Source: Brevibacillus fortis (GTDB lineage Bacteria; Bacillota; Bacilli; Brevibacillales; Brevibacillaceae). From it: 64,000 nucleotides of DNA. The stretch covers positions 62,001-126,000 of the forward strand of contig NZ_PXZM01000010.1 in NCBI RefSeq assembly GCF_003013395.1, read 5' to 3'. The notes beneath the pieces were generated by a model. The model saw only the letters and a program-made list of their open reading frames with translations, was not told the origin of the DNA and did not search any database. Of this stretch, positions 34,896-43,414 are shown in pieces. The translations under genes were made by a program, and so were the position numbers. Numbering within the stretch: position 1 is the first letter of the stretch; every line of letters starts with the position of its first letter.

Positions 34896-34937
34896 AAGCG
34901 AAGGGCTCATGTCTTATGAACAATGAGCCCTTCGCTT
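34896..34937. terminator. Bidirectional terminator between padR and the aminopeptidase
   Basis: AAGCGAAGGGCTCAT and ATGAGCCCTTCGCTT are perfect complements around a 12-base loop. Confidence 0.92.
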
Positions 34938-34945
34938 ATTTTCAT

Positions 34946-36058
34946 TTATTTAAGGTTTTCAGGATTGAGGCATTCGAGCTCAGGTACAACGAAACGTCCG
35001 TCTTTGCGGATCAGGCGATCGTCAAACCAAATTTCACCGCCGCCCCACTCAGGACGTTGAATCATAACCAAGTCCCAGTGCACGGAGGATTTGTTTCCGT
35101 TAAACGCTTCATCGTATGCTTGTCCAGGTGTAAAGTGGAAGCTGCCATCGATTTTTTCGTCGAAGAGGATGTCTTTCATTGGATTTTGGATGTACGGATT
35201 CACGCCAATCGCGAATTCCCCAACGAATCTGGCACCTTCATCGGTATCAAAGATTTCGTTGATCTTCTCTGTATCGTTTGCGGTTGCTTCGATGATTTTG
35301 CCATCCTTGAAGGTCAGCTTGATATTGTCGTAAGTAAAGCCTTGGTAAGGAGATGGCGTGTTGTACGCGATCGTACCGTTGACGGAATCGCGAACTGGAG
35401 CAGTGAATACTTCTCCATCAGGGATGTTGGCTTCACCTGCACATTTGATTGCCGGAATATCTTTGATGGAGAAGGTCAGATCGGTGCCTGGCCCTACGAT
35501 ACGTACCTTGTCGGTTTTCTCCATCAGCTCGACCAGGCTGTCCATGGCTTTATCCATTTTGCCGTAATCAAGCGTGCACACTTTGAAATAGAAATCTTCG
35601 AAAGCGGCGGTGCTCATGTTAGCCAACTGAGCCATGGATGCATTTGGATAGCGAAGCACGACCCATTTGGTATGCGGTACGCGAATATCCAACACGGGGC
35701 GCGCTAGCAGCTTGGAGTGCAACTGCATTTTGTCCCCAGGTACATCAGAGAGCTCACTGATGTTGTCGCCGCCACGGATGCCAATGTAACAATCCATTTG
35801 CTTCATAAAAGCAACATCTGCTTCACGCATGATCCCTAATTGTGTTTCGTTGGCACCCATCAAGAGTTCGCGCTGAACGGATTGGTCGATCAGTTGGACA
35901 AACGGATTTCCCCCAGCTTCGTATACCTTGGCAATTACGGCTTTTGTCAGATCGGTAACGTCGCCAATGGAGTAAATTAAAACGTTTTCACCTGGCTTGA
36001 CAGTCGTCGAATAATTGACGAGGACGTCAGCCAGTTTTTCAATTCGTGGATCTTTCAT
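34946..36058 (-). CDS. M29-family aminopeptidase (AmpS-like)
   Basis: 370 residues from ATG 36058; the open frame has ten extra codons. The metal ligands of the family appear as GEANIPDGEVFTAP (Glu), VGEFAIGVNP (Glu) and DEKIDGSFHFTPG with SVHWDLVM (His, His, Asp) towards the C-terminus. M29 peptidases are cytoplasmic, cobalt- or zinc-dependent exopeptidases. Monocistronic by its terminators. Confidence 0.92.
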   Translation of the reverse strand: MKDPRIEKLADVLVNYSTTVKPGENVLIYSIGDVTDLTKAVIAKVYEAGGNPFVQLIDQSVQRELLMGANETQLGIMREADVAFMKQMDCYIGIRGGDNISELSDVPGDKMQLHSKLLARPVLDIRVPHTKWVVLRYPNASMAQLANMSTAAFEDFYFKVCTLDYGKMDKAMDSLVELMEKTDKVRIVGPGTDLTFSIKDIPAIKCAGEANIPDGEVFTAPVRDSVNGTIAYNTPSPYQGFTYDNIKLTFKDGKIIEATANDTEKINEIFDTDEGARFVGEFAIGVNPYIQNPMKDILFDEKIDGSFHFTPGQAYDEAFNGNKSSVHWDLVMIQRPEWGGGEIWFDDRLIRKDGRFVVPELECLNPENLK

Positions 36059-36227
36059 AGGAAGGGGATCCCTCGCTTTCCATATCATTCTTATTCATTG
36101 TACACAACTCAAACAGAAAAAAGCTACCCACTGACGAGGGTAGCTTGCGGAGGAAACGCACTTGAAGGATTCGGTACTTCATGTATATGCAACGACCTGC
36201 TGAATATGGCTATATCTTCGGGGAAGA

Positions 36228-36323
36228 TTAATCGTCGCAGCTGCACCCGATAATAACCAGCAGGATGAAAAGAATCAAAACCAGAGTGAAGCCGTCGAAT
36301 TCTCCATTAAAGATGCCGCTCAT
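36228..36323 (-). CDS. YjcZ-family small sporulation-type membrane peptide
   Basis: 31 residues, MSGIFNGEFDGFTLVLI then FILLVIIGCSCDD. A short Gly-containing start and a single hydrophobic helix are typical of the YjcZ peptides of spore formers, although here the tail has two Cys and two Asp. AGGAGG lies 11 bases upstream of the ATG. The function of the family is unknown. Confidence 0.75.
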   Translation of the reverse strand: MSGIFNGEFDGFTLVLILFILLVIIGCSCDD

Positions 36324-36549
36324 GGAATAAACATCCTCCTCATATGTGTGTTAAGCCTCTTGTGCTTACACCTACAACATATGGGTGATCGCATAGGACC
36401 GAACCGGGCATCCGCCCATTTTTGAGAAAATTGTTTTGGTAATCTATCGTTTTTCATACTCTTGCAGTTATCGATGTTTATTATTCTGAAAAGCAGGAAA
36501 AGCTAGAGGATACCAAAAGACTTTGCAAGTATGAAAGGATGTTTACGAG

Positions 36550-36783
36550 ATGCAAAGATCATTATCGAGTCTGCAGCATGATGTGGTCCAAATTACGATT
36601 AATGTTGGAGAAGACTTTAAATCCATTGTATGGAAAGCGCAGTACGACATGGACTTCAATACAGAATGTCTGTTTTGTTTTTCCGAGCAAATTACTGGCT
36701 ACCGTGTAGAAGATGAAGACGGAAAAGCGGGGAAAGTCGCTGTTTGTCCGCATTGTGAAAAGGTAAACGCGATCTACGCGTGA
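36550..36783 (+). CDS. Small protein with zinc-ribbon-like Cys pairs
   Basis: 77 residues. The first 35 are a probable beta-rich stretch; then CLFC and CPHC lie 26 residues apart, forming a likely rubredoxin-type zinc ribbon. AAAGGATG is a weak site in front. Not a family I recognise; a strong terminator follows. Confidence 0.65.
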   Translation: MQRSLSSLQHDVVQITINVGEDFKSIVWKAQYDMDFNTECLFCFSEQITGYRVEDEDGKAGKVAVCPHCEKVNAIYA

Positions 36784-36804
36784 GATTGAAGTTGGATCGC
36801 AAAG

Positions 36805-36840
36805 GAAAGACGATGCTTGCAAAAAGCATCGTCTTTTTTA
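36805..36840 (+). terminator. Terminator after the zinc-ribbon gene
   Basis: AAAGACGATGCT pairs with AGCATCGTCTTTTTT. Confidence 0.88.
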
Positions 36841-36901
36841 GTAAATAAATTTTTCAGTTGTTGCAAGTTTTAGAAGGTACCGATGAACACACAAAGCTGG
36901 T

Positions 36902-37108
36902 GAAGAAAAAGCACAGGGCTCGCAGACCTTGACAACGCCTACCCAGTCGGAACTTCCAAAAGGGGACCACGCTTGTCGAACACTTCTTCCCTGAGAACCT
37001 TCCGCCCGTAGGGTGGCTTTGGCTCGACGGTCCCCTTTTGGAAGTGGAGACGGCCAGTGAATCCCCGGGCTGGCGTGTCAGAGTCGAAGAGAACTGTGCT
37101 TTTTCTTC
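36902..37108. ncRNA. Long inverted-repeat structure: candidate structured RNA or MITE-like repeat
   Basis: The outer arms GAAGAAAAAGCACAG (36902-36916) and CTGTGCTTTTTCTTC (37094-37108) are perfect 15-base complements. Inside them CTTCCAAAAGGGGACC (36953-36968) and GGTCCCCTTTTGGAAG (37029-37044) are perfect over 16. GTCGA/TCGAC (36975 and 37024) and CCGCCC-GTA-GGGTGG (37002-37016) continue the stem. GACAACGCC and GGCGTGTC may pair between the two main helices. No coding frame of note. The 485-base gap between the zinc-ribbon gene and the next gene is otherwise empty. Strand cannot be decided. Confidence 0.6.
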
Positions 37109-37268
37109 TCCTCCACAATGTTGACTCCAACCACTTCTCTGAAGGCCTTTCTTAGTCTATTTCTGACACTATACCCACCAAGTACCACCTGTCCTCAAGC
37201 AGGATTGAAAGGAGGATTCTCGAATAGTATGAGAGTCATACATAAGTAGATAGGTAGGGGTGAACACC

Positions 37269-37667
37269 GTGCAAAAGAAATGCAGCCGCTGCGGGAACGA
37301 AATGGAGATCGAGCTGCGCAACGTCGTGTACCGGAAACGGGTTAAAATTATGAATGTACCTGTACACGTCTGCGTGGACGAAGACTGTGACCATTCCCAA
37401 GTGGTAGAAGTGATTAAGGATGATTTGAAGTCACTCATGGAGGAACTGGGCCAACATCCGCAGCGACAGGCAGTCGAATTCGAAGAAATGTCAGAGTTAT
37501 CCAACTTATTGGTATTGATTGCTAATGAGAAGGTGAATTCGACCGTAAGAGAATTACTTGGTGAAAAAGTCAACGAGCTATTGGATCTGTTTTTGTTGGC
37601 GCAGTCCCTTGGCGATGAAAAATGGATGCTGGAGCTGCGCGAGCGTCTAACGAAAATTATGGTGTAA
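37269..37667 (+). CDS. YgiT-type zinc-finger protein
   Basis: 132 residues from GTG 37269 (AGGGGTG eight bases upstream); GTG 37260 is an alternative. The N-terminus has CSRCGNEM, and VHVCVDEDCDHSQVVEVI completes a CxxC...C-x4-C zinc finger as in YgiT/MqsA-type proteins. The helical C-terminal 70 residues are not a helix-turn-helix I can recognise. No toxin gene lies beside it. Confidence 0.7.
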   Translation: MQKKCSRCGNEMEIELRNVVYRKRVKIMNVPVHVCVDEDCDHSQVVEVIKDDLKSLMEELGQHPQRQAVEFEEMSELSNLLVLIANEKVNSTVRELLGEKVNELLDLFLLAQSLGDEKWMLELRERLTKIMV

Positions 37668-37790
37668 GGATAAAGAGATGCCTGGCAGATAGGTATCTCT
37701 TTTTTCATTTCTCCGCTGCACCGCAAATGTAGACTTTGCTGCTTGGACTTATGTATACTGATAGGCACATAAGATAAGGAGAGATGAATC

Positions 37791-38117
37791 ATGTCACAAA
37801 AACAGCTTCACTCCATAGAAGAACTGGATGAGTTCGTAGCGAAAAATGGGAAAAAGCTATTGTTTAAGCATAGCACGATCTGCCCAATCAGTACCACTGC
37901 CTATGAAGAGTTTCAGGCGTATTTGCTGGACAATCAAGTGGAATCTGCGGTCATTCTGGTACGGGAGGATCGTCCTGTCTCCAATGCGGTAGCGGAGCGT
38001 TTTTCCATCAAGCACGAATCCCCGCAAATCTTTTTGCTGGAAGACGGCGAAGTAAAATGGCACACGTCTCACTGGAAAATTACAAAGGACGCGATTGGCC
38101 AGGCGCTCAACGTGTAA
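37791..38117 (+). CDS. ytxJ: Bacillithiol-linked thioredoxin-like protein YtxJ
   Basis: 108 residues. The active site is FKHSTICPIST with a single Cys followed by Pro, as in the monothiol bacilliredoxin-like YtxJ. A cis-Pro region appears in SPQIFLLEDG. It would act in thiol redox balance in bacillithiol-producing bacteria. In B. subtilis ytxJ lies next to aroA(G)-ccpA, as it nearly does here. Confidence 0.9.
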   Translation: MSQKQLHSIEELDEFVAKNGKKLLFKHSTICPISTTAYEEFQAYLLDNQVESAVILVREDRPVSNAVAERFSIKHESPQIFLLEDGEVKWHTSHWKITKDAIGQALNV

Positions 38118-38129
38118 CCATTTCATACA

Positions 38130-38170
38130 GAAAAGAGCTGTTGACGATTAACGTCGACAGCTCTTGTTTT
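38130..38170 (+). terminator. Terminator of ytxJ
   Basis: AAGAGCTGTTGACG pairs with CGTCGACAGCTCTT (one mismatch), followed by GTTTT. Confidence 0.8.
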
Positions 38171-38171
38171 A

Positions 38172-38221
38172 TGCAAAAAGCCGGCACATCCGATAAGCGA
38201 GGTGAAAACCGGCTTTTTGCA
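38172..38221 (-). terminator. Terminator of the ftsA-like gene
   Basis: TGCAAAAAGCCGG and CCGGCTTTTTGCA are perfect complements around a 24-base loop, downstream of the minus-strand gene ending at 38246. Confidence 0.75.
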
Positions 38222-38245
38222 TGGAGAACAAGAGTACTGGAGAAT

Positions 38246-40402
38246 CTATTCCCAGAATAGCTCCAACTTGTCACCGCTTTTCAATTCTGTCTGGAAGTTG
38301 GCTTGTTCGCCGTTGACGAGCATGACGAATCCGGAGATACTCTCACGGTCTGGCTTTTCCAAGGAAACGTCGACAAAACGGAAGACGTCGCTGAACACAG
38401 GTGTAGACGCAGGTGAGGATTTTACCGTGATGTCGACACCTTCGCTCACGGGATCCGTGGCATTCGCCGCTTTTCCGTCTACAGTAATCGTTACCTGTGC
38501 GACAGGCAATACGACCCGTTCGCCATTGAAGTGGACGGTCATTGTCTCCTGGACCCATTCTTCCAAGGGGATGACATCTTGAATGGAAGGGGCGGGGACT
38601 TCATCCTGCCGATATCCGAGGACATCACCTTGCCGGACGACATCTGTCAAGGCTGCTGGTCTTCCGTTCAGCTCGATCACCTCCATACGGGACGGAATCG
38701 TATAATCTTGTCCGTTCACAGAAAAATGCAAGCCTGATTCCACTGACGTTTTCAGTTCTGCGAGATCGAGTACTTCATAGACAGTGCGGGGAAGACGGAT
38801 GTCCACCTCGGCACGATCAGAGATCAACGTATCGAGAGTAGCTACCGCTCCGTTTACATGTACGACTGGACCGAGCGAGTAGGGACGGTCATTGCAGATT
38901 ATCTCAAGCGTATCCAACTCATCGAATAAATCTTTGGCGAACACACGTGCATCATCGCCATGTGTACCTGCCACTACTGTGATTTGGTCCCCGTCATTGA
39001 TTGGCGTGTCGAGACTGACGCCCTCCCCGTTGCGTTCAATCATCGGAGCTGTCCCATGACCACCTGGAATCATTTTCATCCGTCCGTTTACGGTGACTGA
39101 CATCGCCAATCCGGGGCGACCATACAGACGGCGGATATCCAATCCAGATGCAATGAGGGCATCACCCAACGTCATTTTTCGTAAATCGAAAATACGCACA
39201 GGAGTGTCATTGACCGTAACGGTTACATAGCGCAACGGATGGCGGCGCGCAGCAACAGCAATACCGACTGGCGTTACGAACTCAGGTCCACTGAGCGCAG
39301 GATTGTCTCCGACGTATTGCTTGATCGCATCGCCGCCTCTCACAGCAACGCGGGCGGCAGGAATATTCAAGACCTGTGCGACTTTTCCAGTAAGCCCAGG
39401 GGTGAGACTACCGCCGCCAATCAGCATGACCGCTTGCGGAGCTTTTCCGTTGAGCTCCAATATTTTGAAACCAATTTTATCGGCGAGTTGCTGGATGTCT
39501 GCTTCAATCGCACTCGTTACCTCGGAAGTGCTCATCGTATGCTCCATGCCGAGAATGTCAGTGAAGGTGACGGACTCCTCGGTAGACAAGAGGCGCTTCA
39601 CTTCTTCTGCCATCGGAAAATCCATTAAAAAGGCATTCATGAGCGCATCTGTGATTTCATCGCCTGCAACAGGCACCATGCCGTAGGCGGTAATCGCCCC
39701 TTCCTCAGTCAGCGCTACATCAGAAGTACCTGCCCCGATATCCACCAGTGCGATATTCAGTCGGCGCATGGTCACAGGAATCAGGACATTAATAGCCGCA
39801 ATAGGCTCAAGCGTCAATGCCTGCATTTCCAGATCACATCGTTTCAGGGCAGCAATCAGCGAGTCGACAACCACGCGTGGAAGGAAAGTTGCGATCACAT
39901 CTGCGCTGGCTGTGTCACCCCGTTGGTCAATCAGACTCCCGATCAATTCTCCATCCAGATGGTAATTGACGACGCTGTAACCAACGCAATAATAGCGGGT
40001 GACGTCTTGATCCTTTAGCTCTTGGGCTAGTGCGGCTTGGGCCTCCTGTACAGCGGAAAACTCCAAAGCGACAACATCTTCTCGGGAGATGAAAGCATGT
40101 CTAGCTAACGGCATGTCCACACGAACGCGGCGAGTGCGCAATGACCGACCGGCAGCTGCGACCGCTACCTGATGCAGTTTGCCATATTTTCCTTCCAGTT
40201 CTTCTTTTATTTGTTGAATCACCTTAGCTACGGCGACAATATCGTGAATTTGCCCATCGAGCATGGAGCGTTCATCGTGCTCTCGAATTGCGCAGTCCAA
40301 TACACGGTACTGCTCGCCGGTGGTTTCAACGATCAGGCCGACGACGCTGCGCGTTCCAATATCTAATGAAAAAATAAGCTCAGGGGCTGTGATGTCAGAC
40401 AA
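38246..40402 (-). CDS. FtsA-like actin-fold ATPase with long C-terminal extension
   Basis: 718 residues from TTG 40402 (AAGGAG upstream). Residues 1-400 follow FtsA/PilM: phosphate loop LIFSLDIGTRSVVGL, the 1C-type insertion, LVDIGAGTSDVAL and MLIGGGSLTPG. After residue 400 come about 300 residues of repeated beta-grasp-like units (short strands around patterns such as NDTPVRIFDLRKMTLGDAL, NDRPYSLGPVVHVNG and NGEQANFQTELKSGDKLEL). True FtsA is about 420-440 residues and ends in an amphipathic helix, which is absent. It is a separate Bacillales-type paralogue of unknown role. Confidence 0.88.
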   Translation of the reverse strand: MSDITAPELIFSLDIGTRSVVGLIVETTGEQYRVLDCAIREHDERSMLDGQIHDIVAVAKVIQQIKEELEGKYGKLHQVAVAAAGRSLRTRRVRVDMPLARHAFISREDVVALEFSAVQEAQAALAQELKDQDVTRYYCVGYSVVNYHLDGELIGSLIDQRGDTASADVIATFLPRVVVDSLIAALKRCDLEMQALTLEPIAAINVLIPVTMRRLNIALVDIGAGTSDVALTEEGAITAYGMVPVAGDEITDALMNAFLMDFPMAEEVKRLLSTEESVTFTDILGMEHTMSTSEVTSAIEADIQQLADKIGFKILELNGKAPQAVMLIGGGSLTPGLTGKVAQVLNIPAARVAVRGGDAIKQYVGDNPALSGPEFVTPVGIAVAARRHPLRYVTVTVNDTPVRIFDLRKMTLGDALIASGLDIRRLYGRPGLAMSVTVNGRMKMIPGGHGTAPMIERNGEGVSLDTPINDGDQITVVAGTHGDDARVFAKDLFDELDTLEIICNDRPYSLGPVVHVNGAVATLDTLISDRAEVDIRLPRTVYEVLDLAELKTSVESGLHFSVNGQDYTIPSRMEVIELNGRPAALTDVVRQGDVLGYRQDEVPAPSIQDVIPLEEWVQETMTVHFNGERVVLPVAQVTITVDGKAANATDPVSEGVDITVKSSPASTPVFSDVFRFVDVSLEKPDRESISGFVMLVNGEQANFQTELKSGDKLELFWE

Positions 40403-40716
40403 AAGTAGGTCACTCCTTGTAAGAGGTTGTTCAAAAAGTCTTTACAATACTTATCGGTGATTTTGGACTGTATCGGAGGGGAACAATCACTTTTAGCTAG
40501 AACATATATCCAAAACTATTCGATTCGAAAGGGAAAGAATCCTGTCGAAGCAAGGAATCTTCTTCGGTTTGACGAATAATTGGAAAAGATAAAAAAACAG
40601 AAAAAATTTACTTTCGCGCTTTTTGGCGCTAAACTGCTGACAAGGGTGTTTGAATCGATTATAATTACCCTAATTTATCGATAAATCCCTATATAAAAAG
40701 AGGAGAGTGGAGAGAG
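40403..40716. other. Divergent intergenic region between the ftsA-like gene and aroA(G)
   Basis: 314 bases, A/T-rich in its middle. It holds the aroA(G) promoter and a small GCGC hairpin (40617-40630) but no gene. Confidence 0.5.
40637..40665 (+). promoter_or_regulatory. SigA promoter of aroA(G)
   Basis: CTGACA (40637-40642), 17 bases, TATAAT (40660-40665). Confidence 0.75.
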
Positions 40717-41814
40717 ATGGCACACGATCAAATCGAAACTATGCGCAAGCAGATAGACGAGATCAACCTGCAAATTCTTGAATTGATCAACAAACGAGCT
40801 ACCTTGGTTCAAGAGCTCGGCAAAGAAAAAGAAAAACAGGGCAGCAACCGTTTTGACCCAGAGCGTGAGCGCCAAATGCTCAATCTGCTCGTTGAAAATA
40901 ATAAAGGTCCTTTCAATGACAATGCGATTCGTCATTTGTTCAAGCAAATTTTCCAAGCTTCATTAGTTCTGCAAGACGACGATAAGAAAAAAGTACTCCT
41001 CGTTAGCCGTAAGAAAAAAGCAGAGGATACTGTTATTACTGTAAAAGGCGTTGAGTTCGGAGGAAAAAATCCGATTCTCATCTCAGGTCCATGCTCTGTG
41101 GAAAGCTACGAGCAAGTGAGAGCAGTAGCAGAAAACCACGCAAAACGCGGACTGCGCACACTGCGCGGCGGTGCGTACAAGCCTCGTACTTCGCCATACG
41201 ACTTCCAAGGTCTGGGTGAAGAGGGCTTGCAAATTCTCAAGCGTATCGGGGATGAATTCAACCTCGTGACGATTAGTGAAATCGTGACGCCAGCGGATCT
41301 TGAGATGGCGACAAAATACATCGATGTTATCCAAATCGGTGCGCGCAATATGCAAAACTTCGAGCTGCTGAAGGCGGCAGGTCGTGTGAACAAGCCGATC
41401 CTCTTGAAGCGTGGCCTCTCTGCTACGATCGAAGAGTTCATCTACGCGGCAGAGTACATCCTGTCCGAAGGTAACGCACAAGTCATGCTGTGCGAGCGTG
41501 GAATCCGCACGTATGAAAAAGCGACACGCAATACACTCGATATTTCTGCAGTACCACTTCTCAAGCAAGAGACGCACTTGCCAGTGTTCGTAGACGTGAC
41601 GCACTCAACAGGCCGTCGTGATCTGCTCTTGCCTTGCGCGAAAGCAGGTTTCGCAGTCGGTTCTGATGGAGTCATGGTAGAGGTTCACCCGGATCCAGAT
41701 GTGGCACTGTCTGATGCGAAGCAACAGTTGAACATTCCACAGTTCAACGAGTTCGTTGATGAACTGCTTGCTTCTGGCCTGTACAAAGGCGAGATCGTGG
41801 CAACAAGAGCGTAA
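40717..41814 (+). CDS. aroA: Bifunctional chorismate mutase / DAHP synthase
   Basis: 365 residues, the length of B. subtilis AroA(G). Residues 1-90 are a helical AroQ chorismate mutase ([23 protein letters not shown]); residues 105-365 are the class I beta DAHP synthase ([45 protein letters not shown]). It makes DAHP from phosphoenolpyruvate and erythrose 4-phosphate, with the mutase domain acting as the sensor for chorismate/prephenate feedback. Upstream of ccpA as in B. subtilis, with a csoR-like gene between. Confidence 0.96.
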   Translation: MAHDQIETMRKQIDEINLQILELINKRATLVQELGKEKEKQGSNRFDPERERQMLNLLVENNKGPFNDNAIRHLFKQIFQASLVLQDDDKKKVLLVSRKKKAEDTVITVKGVEFGGKNPILISGPCSVESYEQVRAVAENHAKRGLRTLRGGAYKPRTSPYDFQGLGEEGLQILKRIGDEFNLVTISEIVTPADLEMATKYIDVIQIGARNMQNFELLKAAGRVNKPILLKRGLSATIEEFIYAAEYILSEGNAQVMLCERGIRTYEKATRNTLDISAVPLLKQETHLPVFVDVTHSTGRRDLLLPCAKAGFAVGSDGVMVEVHPDPDVALSDAKQQLNIPQFNEFVDELLASGLYKGEIVATRA

Positions 41815-41835
41815 GATATCACTTAGGGTACGAAA

Positions 41836-41868
41836 GAAAGGTCCTTCCTGCGTGCGGAAGGACCTTTC
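41836..41868 (+). terminator. Terminator of aroA(G)
   Basis: GAAAGGTCCTTCC and GGAAGGACCTTTC are perfect complements with a seven-base loop, followed by TCATTTG. Confidence 0.88.
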
Positions 41869-41940
41869 TCATTTGACGAACCATTGGCGACCAAGTAAGC
41901 TAGAATTACGTGCTGATATTGGTGAAGGAGGATAGGCCAT

Positions 41941-42249
41941 ATGGAAGACAACCATCAATGCTGCTCGACTGATCGGTCCACCGAACGGCCAGATAAAATC
42001 AAGGCTAATCTCATCTCCCGTCTGAATCGGGTAGAGGGACAAGTTCGCGGAATTCGCGGAATGGTAGAGAAGGATGTCTACTGCGACGACATTCTCAATC
42101 AAATTGCGGCTGTGCAATCTGCACTGAATGCGGTTGGGAAAATGCTCCTCGAAGGACATATGAAAAGCTGTGTGATGGATCGCATTCAGCAAGGCGATCA
42201 TGAAGTGATTGATGAGCTTTTGAAAACGATGAACAAACTCATGAAGTAA
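41941..42249 (+). CDS. CsoR/RcnR-family metal-sensing repressor
   Basis: 102 residues. The DUF156 fold has ISRLNRVEGQVRGIRGM and metal ligands Cys48 (VYCDDIL), His73 and Cys77 (GHMKSC), the Cys-His-Cys set of copper-sensing CsoR. Two extra Cys sit near the N-terminus (HQCC). No copper exporter lies next to it, so the target is elsewhere or different. Confidence 0.9.
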   Translation: MEDNHQCCSTDRSTERPDKIKANLISRLNRVEGQVRGIRGMVEKDVYCDDILNQIAAVQSALNAVGKMLLEGHMKSCVMDRIQQGDHEVIDELLKTMNKLMK

Positions 42250-42318
42250 CAGGTGCACAAGCCGTCAAAAACGATTGCAACGGCATACGGCTTGTCGTAT
42301 CATAGGTGCATATATTTA

Positions 42319-42332
42319 TGAAAACGCTTATG
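42319..42332 (+). promoter_or_regulatory. Catabolite-responsive element upstream of ccpA
   Basis: TGAAAACGCTTATG matches 12 of 14 positions of the cre consensus, 31 bases upstream of the ccpA start. CcpA probably regulates its own gene here. Confidence 0.55.
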
Positions 42333-42362
42333 AAAACCAAAAAATAGGGAAAGTGAGGGTGT

Positions 42363-43376
42363 ATGATGCCAGTTACTATATATGATGTAGCAAGAGAAGC
42401 GGGGGTGTCGATGGCGACAGTTTCCCGTGTAGTCAACGGGAATCCCAACGTAAAGCCTTTGACCCGAAAAAAGGTATTGGCTGCGATTGAGCGCTTGGGA
42501 TATCGACCAAATGCGGTTGCTCGTGGACTCGCCAGCAAAAAAACGACAACAGTTGGTGTCATCATCCCGGATATCTCCAGTTTGTTTTTCTCCGAATTGG
42601 CGCGAGGAATTGAAGATATCGCTACCATGTACAAATACAACATCATCCTGTGTAACTCTGACCAGCGGATGGAAAAGGAATTGCAGCTCATTAATACCTT
42701 GCTCGAAAAGCAGGTGGACGGGCTTCTGTTCCTGGGAGCAGAAATCAAAGAAGATCATTTGCAGGCATTAACAAGCACGTCTGTACCGACTGTACTCGCC
42801 GCGACGCGCGATGCAGACAACGTACTGCCGTCGGTTAGCATTGACCACTTCCAAGCCGCATACGACGCAACGGAAGCATTAGTTGCGCGGGGGCACAAGC
42901 GCATTGCGATGATCGCGGGTCCTGCAAACGATCCATTGGCAGGGCTGATGCGCTATGAAGGCTATAAAAAGGCGTTGAAAGATGCGGGTATCGAGCTGGA
43001 TGAAGAGCTGATTGCGACAGGCAACTATTTTTATGAATCTGGCTTGTCCACTACAAAAGCTTTTCTTGCCCTTAAAAATCCGCCTACGGCGATTTTTGCA
43101 GCAAATGATGAGATGGCCATTGGCGCGATCCACGCCATTCAAGATTCTGGCCTGAATGTGCCAGGTGACATCGAAGTCATTGGTCACGATAATATTCGTC
43201 TGGTCGAAATGGTACGTCCGCGACTGACTTCGGTTGTACAGCCAATGTACGACATTGGTGCGGTGGCGATGCGCCTGTTGACTAAGTACATGAATAACGA
43301 GAACGTCGAAGAGCATGTCGTGCTGCTACCGCATCGGATCGAGTATCGGGAGAGCACAAAGCCTGAACAAAACTGA
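42363..43376 (+). CDS. ccpA: Catabolite control protein A
   Basis: 337 residues (ATG 42366 is an equally good start). LacI-type DNA-binding head [22 protein letters not shown] with the hinge [14 protein letters not shown], then the periplasmic-binding-protein-like core typical of CcpA ([23 protein letters not shown]). It binds cre sites together with HPr-Ser-P to control carbon metabolism. Gene order near aroA(G) and acuABC agrees with B. subtilis, where acuABC is under CcpA. Confidence 0.96.
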   Translation: MMPVTIYDVAREAGVSMATVSRVVNGNPNVKPLTRKKVLAAIERLGYRPNAVARGLASKKTTTVGVIIPDISSLFFSELARGIEDIATMYKYNIILCNSDQRMEKELQLINTLLEKQVDGLLFLGAEIKEDHLQALTSTSVPTVLAATRDADNVLPSVSIDHFQAAYDATEALVARGHKRIAMIAGPANDPLAGLMRYEGYKKALKDAGIELDEELIATGNYFYESGLSTTKAFLALKNPPTAIFAANDEMAIGAIHAIQDSGLNVPGDIEVIGHDNIRLVEMVRPRLTSVVQPMYDIGAVAMRLLTKYMNNENVEEHVVLLPHRIEYRESTKPEQN

Positions 43377-43414
43377 TCGAACAAACGTAATGGACAGCAA
43401 GAGGGGGATGGAAG

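Noticed and set aside
34946..35707. 263-residue plus-strand frame opposite the aminopeptidase
   Set aside because: Antisense shadow; no domain and overlaps the terminator region.
36902..37108. Identification of the inverted-repeat region as 6S RNA, OLE RNA or a group II intron piece
   Set aside because: Length or key sequence features do not agree: no open promoter-like bubble, no domain V pattern, and far shorter than OLE.
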